Assembly: GCA_947494205.1 (NCBI GenBank)
Contig: CANLUH010000004.1
Location: 340,773 to 404,772, forward strand
DNA: 64,000 nt
Source of the DNA: an uncultured Flavobacteriaceae bacterium
GTDB taxonomy: Bacteria > Bacteroidota > Bacteroidia > Flavobacteriales > Flavobacteriaceae
Direction of reading: 5' to 3'
Shown here: piece after piece, positions 46,030-54,125 of the stretch
Layout: each line of letters opens with the position of its first letter
Position numbering within the stretch: the first letter of the stretch is position 1
Position numbers and translations under genes: made by a program
The notes under the pieces: model-generated
Database searches by the model: none
What the model was told of the DNA's origin: nothing
What the model saw: only the letters and a program-made list of their open reading frames with translations

Positions 46030-47058
46030 ATGAGCATCATGATAGACAGGATAAAAGAACTTATCGCAGAAGCAGAAGCATTTAAAGCACAATCTAAAGA
46101 AGAGGTTGAAGCGTTCCGTATAAAATACTTAGGTAAAAAAGGATTACTAAATGACTTTTTTGCTGAATTTAAAAATGTAGCTAAAGAACAAAGGAAAGAA
46201 TTTGGTCAAACGGTTAATAAGCTTAAAAAGACTGCTGAAGACAAAGTAGCCGCTTTAAAAAACGAGTTGGAAGCTAATGAAGAAGATAAAGGGTTATTTG
46301 GCGATTTATCACGCCCTGGAGAACCTATTGCTTTAGGTGCACGCCACCCCATATCGTTAGTAAAAAACCAAATTACAGATATATTTTCTCGTATAGGATT
46401 TAATGTTAGTGAAGGTCCAGAAATTGAAGACGACTGGCATAACTTTACAGCATTAAACTTACCAGAATATCACCCAGCAAGAGATATGCAGGATACGTTT
46501 TTTATTCAAACAAATCCAGATATTTTATTACGTACACACACCAGTTCTGTGCAAGTGCGTTATATGGAGAATAACCAACCGCCTATTCGTACTATATCTC
46601 CTGGAAGAGTATATAGAAACGAGGCTATTTCGGCACGTTCTCATTGCTTTTTTCACCAAGTGGAAGGGTTATATATAGATAAAGATGTAAGCTTTGCAGA
46701 TTTAAAGCAAACCCTACAATACTTTACTACAGAATTGTTTGGGAAATCTAAAATTAGATTACGCCCATCGTACTTTCCATTTACAGAGCCTAGTGCAGAA
46801 ATAGATGTCTATTGGGGACTAGAAACCGAAACCGATTATAAAATTACAAAAGGTACAGGTTGGCTAGAAATTGGTGGTTGTGGTATGGTAGACCCTAACG
46901 TTTTAGAAAACTGTAAAATAGACTCTACCGAATATTCAGGATTTGCTTTTGGTGTTGGTATCGATCGTATTGCGATGTTATTACACCAAATAAGCGATAT
47001 TCGTTTACTAAGTGAAAACGATGTGCGTTTCTTAGAGCAGTTTAAGAGTGCTTTATAA
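46030..47058 (+). CDS. pheS: Phenylalanine--tRNA ligase alpha subunit
   Basis: This 342-aa class II synthetase subunit charges tRNA-Phe together with PheT. The N-terminal coiled coil binds tRNA. The catalytic domain shows motif 2 in RTISPGRVYRNEAISARSH and a downstream FHQVEGLYID, and ends with motif 3 at GFAFGVGIDRIAMLLHQI. A second ATG at 46039 would remove three residues only. pheT is not adjacent, as is common in Bacteroidetes. Confidence 0.97.
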   Translation: MSIMIDRIKELIAEAEAFKAQSKEEVEAFRIKYLGKKGLLNDFFAEFKNVAKEQRKEFGQTVNKLKKTAEDKVAALKNELEANEEDKGLFGDLSRPGEPIALGARHPISLVKNQITDIFSRIGFNVSEGPEIEDDWHNFTALNLPEYHPARDMQDTFFIQTNPDILLRTHTSSVQVRYMENNQPPIRTISPGRVYRNEAISARSHCFFHQVEGLYIDKDVSFADLKQTLQYFTTELFGKSKIRLRPSYFPFTEPSAEIDVYWGLETETDYKITKGTGWLEIGGCGMVDPNVLENCKIDSTEYSGFAFGVGIDRIAMLLHQISDIRLLSENDVRFLEQFKSAL

Positions 47059-47082
47059 AAGTAACAAATACTATATAATATA

Positions 47083-47120
47083 AAAACGCCAGATGTAATT
47101 ACATCTGGCGTTTTGTTTTT
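47083..47120. terminator. Terminator of pheS (bidirectional)
   Basis: The perfect inverted repeat AAAACGCCAGATGTAA / TTACATCTGGCGTTTT (47083-47114) is followed by GTTTTTT. It separates pheS from the convergent membrane-protein gene. Confidence 0.92.
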
Positions 47121-47149
47121 TCACTCCTGTACAAACAAGATATTTTTTT

Positions 47150-48283
47150 TTAACTTAACGTAATCTCATACACTTCTGTATTATCTAAAGCATAATTACC
47201 AGAGATATCTTCAATTTTCTTTTCGTTAGCATCATCAAAATACGTAATTCTAAATTGCTTAATCTGGTCTTCTGGATACGAATTAATATCTAGAGCAATA
47301 ACACCATTAGCGTCAGATGTTTTACTGGCTTTAAATTTATATTCGGTTAACACATCTACCGTTGCTTTTAAAGGGTTTCCTTTTAAGCTAATAAACTTTG
47401 CTTTAAAATGCTGAGTAATCTTTTCTGGTTCGTCTACATAATTTTTATGTTGTTGATTGGTGTTTTGATGTTTGTTTCTGTAAAACCCTAAGTGGATATT
47501 ATTAGATACATCGTCTAAAAAAGTATTATAACCTTTCTTTTCTGCATCATCAAAATACTTACAAGACTCACTAGTATGTAATCTAGAAAACTCTACTTCT
47601 TTACTGTATTTTTTTCTATTTCTCCAATTAGAAATCGCTACTACAGAACGTTTAAATAAGTAGAATACAAATAAACCAGCCAATACTTCTAACACATAAA
47701 ACAATACTGGTAAAATATCTTGTATTCCAAAAGCAGACTCACGTATACCTGCAGCTATTTCTCTTGCGACTCTTTCTTTAGAGAAGTAAAATATTGCTGC
47801 ACCAATAGCAACAAATAGAATAAAGCCAAAAACGGCTTGCCCTTTGGCATGTTTCATAACCCCTTTTCTAATATCGGAATCTGGTCTGGAGTTATTTGCT
47901 GGAATTTTCTTTTCTTCAAAAAAGCGTTTGTTTCTTATGTGCGAGCTTAAAATACCTACCAATAATTCGGCAATAACAATAGATATAAATATAATTCCTA
48001 TACCAATTACCCATGGCGCTTGTGGTAAAATGTCTCTATAAATTTCTCTACTAAAATAGTACTCTAAAATACAGATTACTACAAAAGCAATAGTAAATGG
48101 CACCACATAAGCATTAGACATTATTTTGTCCCATTGCATCAGTTTTTCTTCATTAGGCTTTAAAATATTAAACGTATCTCTTGCACGTTTAGAAGCCGAG
48201 TTTGCTCTTGATGCTACTTCATCTGAAATTGAGTATAAGTTTTCAGAATCGTCTGTAGAGGGTTTATTCCAGTTAATAATCAT
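47150..48283 (-). CDS. Membrane protein with four helices, partner of a VWA-like lipoprotein
   Basis: This 377-aa protein has a cytosolic N-terminus rich in Ser and Glu. Four membrane helices follow at about residues 55-230 (PFTIAFVVICILEYYF; WVIGIGIIFISIVIAELLVGI; AVFGFILFVAIGAAIFYF; PVLFYVLEVLAGLFVFYL). The C-terminal ~130 residues, ending VYEITLS, look beta-rich. I do not recognise a family. It starts 22 nt after the lipoprotein gene, so a two-gene operon is likely. Confidence 0.7.
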   Translation of the reverse strand: MIINWNKPSTDDSENLYSISDEVASRANSASKRARDTFNILKPNEEKLMQWDKIMSNAYVVPFTIAFVVICILEYYFSREIYRDILPQAPWVIGIGIIFISIVIAELLVGILSSHIRNKRFFEEKKIPANNSRPDSDIRKGVMKHAKGQAVFGFILFVAIGAAIFYFSKERVAREIAAGIRESAFGIQDILPVLFYVLEVLAGLFVFYLFKRSVVAISNWRNRKKYSKEVEFSRLHTSESCKYFDDAEKKGYNTFLDDVSNNIHLGFYRNKHQNTNQQHKNYVDEPEKITQHFKAKFISLKGNPLKATVDVLTEYKFKASKTSDANGVIALDINSYPEDQIKQFRITYFDDANEKKIEDISGNYALDNTEVYEITLS

Positions 48284-48305
48284 AGGTTAGTGTATTTATC
48301 TTTTT

Positions 48306-49088
48306 TTATAAGCATTCAAAATCTTCAACATAGCTAAAAAAGCCTTCTTTACCTTCAAATTCATTTATCTCCATACCATCGAATACCGAAGTATCTTTCC
48401 ATCCTACTAAAAACAGCTCTGCATTATCGGTAAGCGCTAATTGATTTGTAATGTTTTCAATTCTACCAGAACGTTTTGGTTCGTTTACACCATCTGTAAA
48501 TAAAACCACCATAATTTTATCGTAATCATCGATATTTGGCTCTTTTAATAGCTTATTAATATGCTCGAATGCTAAATCAATATTTGTAATATCGTTGCCT
48601 TTATAAGGTTTATATCCTAAAATACTCTGCTGTAATGTTTTAGATAAAAACGTATTAACTCTACTTGCATTTTTCTTTTTAATCTTATCGTTTTTAAGCT
48701 TTACTTTTTCGTTTGCCTTCTTTTGTTTCCCTTGCTCAGTTAGCGTAGGATTGTCTGACGTTAAAATGTTTTTATAAGGTTTTTGCTTGCTCACTTTAAC
48801 TCTAAAAATTTCTTTAGAGTTTGGTGCTGGATTTCCTATTATGGTTGAAGCAAAATAACCATGTCCGTTCTCTGTAATAACGTTTATAATACTTTCGTAA
48901 TCCTCTTTATTTAATTTCTGAATACTCTCTGAAGAGCCACTTCTATCGTCTCCAAGAATAATCATTATTTTACAATCTGGAATCTCTTCTTCTGCAACTG
49001 CTGTATGTGCTTTTGAAGGTGAATCGACACAAGAAAAAATAAATAAAAAGAGTAAACTCGTTAAGAAAAAGTGTTTGTTAATAGTCAT
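48306..49088 (-). CDS. VWA-like lipoprotein
   Basis: This 260-aa protein has a lipoprotein signal (FLFIFSC). A VWA-like fold starts at CKIMIILGDDRSGSSESI, where DRSGS resembles a MIDAS DxSxS with the aspartate preceding Arg. A later strand is KIMVVLFTDGVNEPKRS, a typical MIDAS aspartate segment. A lysine-rich insertion occupies residues ~130-160. Surface display of a metal-dependent adhesion or assembly domain is inference. It is paired with the downstream four-helix membrane protein. Confidence 0.72.
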   Translation of the reverse strand: MTINKHFFLTSLLFLFIFSCVDSPSKAHTAVAEEEIPDCKIMIILGDDRSGSSESIQKLNKEDYESIINVITENGHGYFASTIIGNPAPNSKEIFRVKVSKQKPYKNILTSDNPTLTEQGKQKKANEKVKLKNDKIKKKNASRVNTFLSKTLQQSILGYKPYKGNDITNIDLAFEHINKLLKEPNIDDYDKIMVVLFTDGVNEPKRSGRIENITNQLALTDNAELFLVGWKDTSVFDGMEINEFEGKEGFFSYVEDFECL

Positions 49089-49301
49089 TGGTTGTAAGTT
49101 TATGCTAATATATGTAATAAAAAGTAACTGAATGTTACACTATTTAATCAATAGAAGATATATTGTGAGTCCATCTTAACACATTTTATCTCATTTTTGG
49201 TTAAAAATAAAAAGTCAACATGAGTTCATTCTAAAAAATAACTTCTTCTTATTTTTGCAACATGAGTTCAACATAAATAAAAACATAAAACGTTATATTT
49301 T

Positions 49302-49352
49302 ATGTCGGGTTGAGCGCAGTCGAAACATATTATTCTATAAAATCTTTCGACT
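49302..49352. repeat. Flavobacterial interspersed palindromic repeat
   Basis: GGGTTGAGCGCAGTCGAAA is a short repeat type common in flavobacterial intergenic DNA. AGTCGAAA (49319-49326) is repeated inverted as TTTCGACT (49345-49352), so the pair can fold into a hairpin. Confidence 0.5.
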
Positions 49353-49395
49353 ATAGCTTGCCTTGAATTCATGATTATAGTATTACTAATTTAAA

Positions 49396-49421
49396 TGAGA
49401 CTCCTGTTTTCACAGGAGATG
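49396..49421 (+). repeat. Hairpin repeat covering the ribosome-binding region
   Basis: CTCCTG (49401-49406) pairs with CAGGAG (49413-49418), resembling the interspersed family at 52749. The right arm carries AGGAG, a Shine-Dalgarno-like sequence 6 nt before the ATG at 49425, so folding would sequester it. Confidence 0.45.
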
Positions 49422-49424
49422 AAT

Positions 49425-49820
49425 ATGAAAAAAGATATCGAAATTCCAAAAGTAGAAGATGTATATATTGCAGTAGTTAATGAGTATAATGATATTTATA
49501 AAACACAGGATTGGAATGCTTATATTATAAATGACAAAACAGAGGATTTAGATATTATTATAATAGTTACTAATGGGTATTCTGAAGATAAAATTACGTC
49601 CACATTTCGTAAAAAACTAGATAAGCTTCCCGCTAAAAGCTATGCAAAAATAGAATTAATGCAGGAAGAATTATTTGCACTTAATAACCAGTTTAAAGTG
49701 TCTTTTTTTCAAGGCAATCAAATGTTTGATAAAACGTACTTATTTAGAAAAAACACGATTAATTTAAAAGCGTTACAACCCATTCCTTTAATGGAAGCAA
49801 GAGGGGTTTTAGTGAAATAA
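49425..49820 (+). CDS. Hypothetical soluble protein
   Basis: This 131-aa protein is translated from ATG 49425 (alternatives at 49395 and 49419 lie in or before the hairpin repeat). It has no signal peptide, membrane helix or recognised domain. It begins KKDIEIPKVEDVYIAVVNEY and contains a central strand-rich part (LDIIIIVTNGYS) and a basic segment (FRKKLDKLPAKSYAKIELM). It lies upstream of the LytS-type kinase but separated by 111 bp, so linkage is uncertain. Confidence 0.65.
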   Translation: MKKDIEIPKVEDVYIAVVNEYNDIYKTQDWNAYIINDKTEDLDIIIIVTNGYSEDKITSTFRKKLDKLPAKSYAKIELMQEELFALNNQFKVSFFQGNQMFDKTYLFRKNTINLKALQPIPLMEARGVLVK

Positions 49821-49931
49821 TATATTTATATTACAATTCACTAAGCTAAAAATACCATTCACTATTTTTTATTTTTATAGCATACATACTTGGCTAATAT
49901 TTGTGTCATCAATATCAAAAAACAATCACTT

Positions 49932-51362
49932 ATGAACACATTTTTAAAAGCATTTAAGTATGCCAGTATTATTAGCTTATTTCTAACTCTTGTAAAAAAA
50001 TTAGTAGCACTATTAGTAGCAGATCCCTTATACACTTCTCCTGACTACATAGGTCTATTTTTTGAGGCTATTCCAATTTTTATTCCTTGTTTTTTTTCCA
50101 TCTATTTCTATAGACAAAAAATTTTATCGAGTATAAAAAATATAATTATATTTCTCGCAAAATCAATAGTGATTTCTTCTGCTTTCACTTATATCTTCGA
50201 TTCTTTACATTCTTTTGATTTTTATTCTCAAGCACCATCAAAACTCTACTTTCTTTCACTTCGTACAATTATATCTAACATAATCATAATAATCTTTAGC
50301 ACATTAATCTATTATTTAGTTGCCGAAAAATCTTTATTAAACAAAGAAACTAAAAAGGTTGTTTTTCCTATTAAAAATGTAATACTCATATACGTTGTTA
50401 TTAGCCTATTATATATGTTTTTTATATATAGAGAGAATATCACCAATCAATATCTCCTAATTATCTTATTAGGATTATTAGCTTCTCTTTCAATATATAT
50501 TATCATTAACTACTGTAAAGGCCAACATTTAAATAAGAACACAAAAATAACGCTATACACCATTACGTATCTTTTTAATATTATCTTAATTCCAATCTTA
50601 TTTCGTTATTTAGTTTCTTTTTTATACCCTTTGGAGGGTCCAAAAGGAGGTGTTTTAGAAATAATCCATGCTTTTACAATAGGTATTAATCTAATGATTA
50701 TTATACAATACTACTTAACAATAACCGTAGCTATTCATTTCTATTATATCTACTTAGTAAACAAACAAGAAAAGGAAAAATTAAAACAAATAGGAGTAAC
50801 CGCATCTTTAAAATACCAGCAATTAAAAGCACAATTAAGTCCTCATTTTCTATTTAATAATATTAGTGTATTAACAGGGCTTATAGAAGAAGACCAAACG
50901 AAAGCTATACATTTTTCAGAAAATTTATCCAATATCTACCGATATTTTTTAGACCAAGAAAAACAAGATATAGTAACTTTAAAAGAAGAAATGATCTTTG
51001 CTCGCAAATATTTAGATCTTTTAAAAGTAAGATACGAAAATGCATTAACTGTAAACAATATTGTTATTAACAGTGAAGACTATTATATTTTACCAATGGC
51101 ATTACAACAGGTTTTTGAAAACGTTATTAAACATAATGAAATTAGTATAGAACAGCATTTAACTATAGACATAAGTAACGACAAAGAATATCTTACTATT
51201 ACAAATACTATTAACCCAAAAATAAACCCGCAAGCAAGCTCACAAACAGGTTTAGAAAACATTATTAATCGCTATTCCTTTTTTACAGATAAAAAAGTCA
51301 TTGTTACTAAAGACACAACAAATTATACTATTAAATTACCTTTATTAAAAATTGAAGCTTAA
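49932..51362 (+). CDS. LytS-type sensor histidine kinase
   Basis: This 476-aa protein starts at ATG 49932; a TTG at 49890 would add 14 unneeded residues. About eight hydrophobic segments fill the first 300 residues. The His_kinase domain contains QLKAQLSPHFLFNNISVLTG with the phospho-acceptor His, and a HATPase with VFENVIKHNEIS and TGLENIINRY. It pairs with the LytTR regulator, whose ATG overlaps its stop by 1 nt. Confidence 0.9.
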   Translation: MNTFLKAFKYASIISLFLTLVKKLVALLVADPLYTSPDYIGLFFEAIPIFIPCFFSIYFYRQKILSSIKNIIIFLAKSIVISSAFTYIFDSLHSFDFYSQAPSKLYFLSLRTIISNIIIIIFSTLIYYLVAEKSLLNKETKKVVFPIKNVILIYVVISLLYMFFIYRENITNQYLLIILLGLLASLSIYIIINYCKGQHLNKNTKITLYTITYLFNIILIPILFRYLVSFLYPLEGPKGGVLEIIHAFTIGINLMIIIQYYLTITVAIHFYYIYLVNKQEKEKLKQIGVTASLKYQQLKAQLSPHFLFNNISVLTGLIEEDQTKAIHFSENLSNIYRYFLDQEKQDIVTLKEEMIFARKYLDLLKVRYENALTVNNIVINSEDYYILPMALQQVFENVIKHNEISIEQHLTIDISNDKEYLTITNTINPKINPQASSQTGLENIINRYSFFTDKKVIVTKDTTNYTIKLPLLKIEA

Positions 51363-52105
51363 TGAGAGTAGTCATTATAGAAGATGAATTACCATCAAGT
51401 AGAAAACTTGAGCGTATGCTAAGTGATTTTAATTATGAAATTACAACAACACTCGTCTCTGTAAAATCTGCAATTAAATGGTTTAAAACACAACCACATC
51501 CCGATTTGTTGTTTTTAGATATTCAATTATCCGATGGGTTGTGTTTTGAAATCTTTAGCGCTGTAGATATTAAAAGCCCTATAGTATTTACTACCGCTTT
51601 TAGTGAGTATAGTATAAAAGCTTTCGATTACAATAGCATTTCTTACCTATTAAAACCAATACAAAAACCACAGCTTAAAAAAGCTATAGAAAAAGCAAAA
51701 ACATTTCATGATAACGAAAAAGAACTATTTGCATTAAAAGCTGCATTAGAAAACCAAAAAATAGCTTCGTACAAAACGAAGTTTGCGGTTAAAGTGGGTA
51801 AAAAAATAAAACTAATACATACTGAAGCTATTGAATGCTTTTTTAGCTTAGATAATGCTACCTATTTAAGAACAGACACCTCTAGCTATATTATTAATTC
51901 AGCTTTAACGCTACTTGAAGAAGAATTAAATCCTGATGTGTTTTTTCAAGTTAATCGAAAATTCATTATTAATATGACAGCCATAAAAAACATAGTCTCG
52001 TATACTAATAATAGGCTTAAAGTAACATTAAATAATTATAGTGAGTTAGATATTATTGTAAGCAGAGAACGTACTAAAGCATTTAAAGAGTGGTTAGACA
52101 AATAG
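51362..52105 (+). CDS. LytTR-family response regulator
   Basis: This 247-aa protein has an N-terminal receiver (IIEDELPSSRKLERML; phospho-acceptor Asp in LLFLDIQLSDG; Lys in YLLKPIQK). The C-terminal LytTR DNA-binding domain shows FFSLDNATYLRT, FFQVNRKFIINM and NYSELDIIVSRERTKAFKEWL. It is the output partner of the upstream kinase. Its stop lies 1 bp from the convergent RNase H stop. Confidence 0.93.
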   Translation: MRVVIIEDELPSSRKLERMLSDFNYEITTTLVSVKSAIKWFKTQPHPDLLFLDIQLSDGLCFEIFSAVDIKSPIVFTTAFSEYSIKAFDYNSISYLLKPIQKPQLKKAIEKAKTFHDNEKELFALKAALENQKIASYKTKFAVKVGKKIKLIHTEAIECFFSLDNATYLRTDTSSYIINSALTLLEEELNPDVFFQVNRKFIINMTAIKNIVSYTNNRLKVTLNNYSELDIIVSRERTKAFKEWLDK

Positions 52106-52106
52106 C

Positions 52107-52745
52107 TTATTTCCTACCAAAATCGGCAGGAATTTCGCCCCAAGCTTTTGTTTCCCACTTTACAATAGTTGTGGTATAAGTATTATTTTTAAGCCAAATT
52201 TCGGCACGGTCTACTAAATCGTAAACAGGTTTGTTTTTAGCATTACGCTCTAATTTAGAGTTGCACTTTTTTTTACGTACCCAACTCATTGCTGTTCTAG
52301 AATCTGTGTAGATAATACGTTCGCTTTTATGCTTTTTAAGAAAACTTAATCCATGTACTAAAGCTAAAAATTCACCAATATTATTGGTACCTTGATCAAA
52401 AGGTCCTTGAATAAATAGCTGTTTCTTACTTTTAGTATCTACGCCACGATATTCCATAATACCAGGATTTCCACTAGAAGCGGCATCAACAGCAATAGAA
52501 TTATAATTAGGTTGTCCTATTTTTTGAAGTTGTTGTGCTGTTAACTCACTTTTAAAGCTTTTATTCTTTCCTATATAATCAAAATAATTCCCCTCTAAAG
52601 CTTTTTTAGCAGCTTCTAAAGAATCGAAAGACTTGTATTGTGCGCCTTGAAAATCTTTAATTTGCTTCTTACAAATATTCCATTTTTCAAAAACACCAGT
52701 TTTGTGTCCTTTCCAAACCGTATAGTATTTTTTCTTTTTAGACAT
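52107..52745 (-). CDS. rnhA: Ribonuclease H with viroplasmin-type N-domain
   Basis: This 212-aa protein has an N-terminal caulimovirus viroplasmin-like domain that binds RNA/DNA hybrids (KKYYTVWKGHKTGVFEKW ... SFDSLEAAKKAL). The RNase HI domain carries the acidic residues in AVDAASSGNPG, NIGEFLALVHGL, YTDSRTAMSWV and GEIPADF. It degrades RNA in RNA-DNA hybrids. Confidence 0.92.
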   Translation of the reverse strand: MSKKKKYYTVWKGHKTGVFEKWNICKKQIKDFQGAQYKSFDSLEAAKKALEGNYFDYIGKNKSFKSELTAQQLQKIGQPNYNSIAVDAASSGNPGIMEYRGVDTKSKKQLFIQGPFDQGTNNIGEFLALVHGLSFLKKHKSERIIYTDSRTAMSWVRKKKCNSKLERNAKNKPVYDLVDRAEIWLKNNTYTTTIVKWETKAWGEIPADFGRK

Positions 52746-52748
52746 TCT

Positions 52749-52776
52749 TTGTCATTTCCGCGAAGGCGGTAATCTT
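52749..52776. repeat. Interspersed hairpin repeat
   Basis: TGTCATTTCCGCGAAGGCGG followed by TAATCTTTT matches a common flavobacterial intergenic repeat with an inverted TTCCGC-GAAG-GCGG(T)AA core. It lies just upstream of the RNase H gene. Confidence 0.55.
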
Positions 52777-52801
52777 TTAATTTATATATTTAAAATTCTT
52801 T

Positions 52802-53121
52802 TTATATAGGATTTTCTACTTGACTAATTTCTCTTAAAAGACTTGCCAATCTATCAAAATCAACATAAGTACAAGGTCTTTCTTCATCTGCGATTAATTT
52901 CCTCAACTCATTTAAATCATCTCCCAAATCCCCTAAATCAATTTCCGAAGCAGAAAACCAGTCTTCAGGAGTACTAAATGTATTCCATTTTTCAGTAGAT
53001 ATTAATCTGTAAGCACTTGTTTTAATATTAATAGCTCCTTCTTTACCTTTTTTTCAGCTTCATGTTTATCGATAACTCGGCTAAATAAAAACTTCAATTC
53101 AGAAACTTTAATATTGTTCAT
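52802..53121 (-). pseudogene. Small hypothetical gene split by a -1 frameshift on a slippery heptamer
   Basis: ATG at 53121 opens a frame reading MNNIKVSELKFLFSRVIDKH and then EAEKK, which terminates at 53002 after 39 codons. The -1 frame continues coherently from the same point (KGKEGAINIKTSAYRLISTE...) and ends ...LLREISQVENPI at 52802. The switch lies at the codons GAA AAA AAG (53055-53047), which contain the heptamer A AAA AAG in the correct zero frame. The full product would be about 106 aa, acidic, with no signal or known domain. It could be a homopolymer mutation, a sequencing error or programmed frameshifting. Its start is 9 bp downstream of the purN stop, suggesting the two form one transcription unit. 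Confidence 0.7.
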
Positions 53122-53129
53122 AATATTGA

Positions 53130-53693
53130 CTATTTAAGTAGCTCCTCAACCACCTTTGGAAAGTGTTCCATTTCCAATTTGTGGATTTTTGCAGCTACAT
53201 CTTGGGCAGAATCTGTAGATGACACGTCACATTTTGCTTGAAAAATGATTGCACCTTCATCATAATGCTCATTTACGTAATGAATTGTTATCCCTGTTTC
53301 TTTTTCTTTTTGTGCCACAACAGCTTCATGAACATGCATCCCATACATCCCTTTTCCACCAAATTTAGGAAGCAATGCAGGATGTACATTTATCACTTTA
53401 TTAGGGAATTCGTTAATAATATGTTCAGGAAACTTCCATAAAAACCCAGCAAGAATAATTAAATCTGGCTTTGCTAACTTTAAAATATTAAGTACATCTT
53501 CTGTACCTGTAAAAGCTGTTCTATTAAAAGATAATGCGCTAACTTTCAGTTTTTTACACCTATCCAATACTTTGGCATGAGGATTGTTAGTAAGAACTTG
53601 AATGACAGAAGCATTATCTCTGTTGTGAAAAAACTTAATTAAATTTTCAGCATTAGTTCCACCTCCGGAAGCAAAAATTACAATACGTTTCAT
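53130..53693 (-). CDS. purN: Phosphoribosylglycinamide formyltransferase
   Basis: This 187-aa GAR transformylase uses 10-formyl-THF in step 3 of purine synthesis. Motifs are ASGGGTNAENLIKFF (phosphate loop), LAGFLWKFPEHII, the catalytic NVHPALLPKFGGKGMYG and ETGITIHYVNEHYDEGAIIFQ, with the aspartate completing the Asn-His-Asp set. It stands alone from other pur genes here. Confidence 0.95.
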   Translation of the reverse strand: MKRIVIFASGGGTNAENLIKFFHNRDNASVIQVLTNNPHAKVLDRCKKLKVSALSFNRTAFTGTEDVLNILKLAKPDLIILAGFLWKFPEHIINEFPNKVINVHPALLPKFGGKGMYGMHVHEAVVAQKEKETGITIHYVNEHYDEGAIIFQAKCDVSSTDSAQDVAAKIHKLEMEHFPKVVEELLK

Positions 53694-53817
53694 TTTACAG
53701 ACTATAATGTTAAAATTCTTCGAACAAAAAAAAGAATAATTATTAACAATTACGGGGTAAAAGCCAATAACTTAAACTTTATTTAGTAATTTAGAAACAC
53801 ATTTTCACAGTAAACTG

Positions 53818-53846
53818 TTGTTTTAAAATAAAGTTTTTTATTTTTG
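53818..53846 (+). promoter_or_regulatory. acpP promoter
   Basis: TTG (53818-53820) and TATTTTTG (53839-53846) are separated by 18 bp, a full match to the Bacteroidetes -33/-7 promoter. The leader to the acpP start is about 25 nt. Confidence 0.75.
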
Positions 53847-53876
53847 CGTCTTAATTAAAACTAAAAAATTAAAATT

Positions 53877-54113
53877 ATGTCAGACATTGCATCAAGAGTA
53901 AAAGCGATAATCGTAGACAAATTAGGAGTGGATGAAAACGAAGTTGTAACTGAAGCAAGCTTCACAAACGACTTAGGAGCAGATTCATTAGATACTGTAG
54001 AGTTAATTATGGAATTCGAAAAAGAATTCGATATTCAAATTCCAGATGACCAAGCAGAAAACATTGCAACAGTAGGTCAAGCAGTTTCTTATATTGATAC
54101 TGCAAAAAAATAA
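53877..54113 (+). CDS. acpP: Acyl carrier protein
   Basis: This 78-aa acidic ACP carries fatty acyl chains on a 4'-phosphopantetheine arm attached to Ser37 in [15 protein letters not shown]. Size, charge and motif are standard. It is followed after 12 nt by fabF, and then rnc, the usual flavobacterial order. Confidence 0.97.
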   Translation: MSDIASRVKAIIVDKLGVDENEVVTEASFTNDLGADSLDTVELIMEFEKEFDIQIPDDQAENIATVGQAVSYIDTAKK

Positions 54114-54125
54114 GCACTAAAATTT

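Larger units (their letters stand above)
49089..49424. promoter_or_regulatory. Divergent intergenic region with promoter and repeats
   Basis: This 336-bp gap has no gene. TATTTTTG (49250-49257) is a good -7 element for the plus strand. The 13-mer CAACATGAGTTCA occurs at 49216-49228 and again at 49258-49270, bracketing that promoter with a 42-bp period. An interspersed repeat half-site ATGTCGGGTTGAGCGCAGTC begins at 49302, and a small hairpin element lies at 49396-49421. Confidence 0.55.

Noticed and set aside
47083-47114. Perfect palindrome as a possible operator
   Set aside because: It lies between convergent genes, is G/C-rich in the stem and is followed by a T-tract, so it is a terminator.
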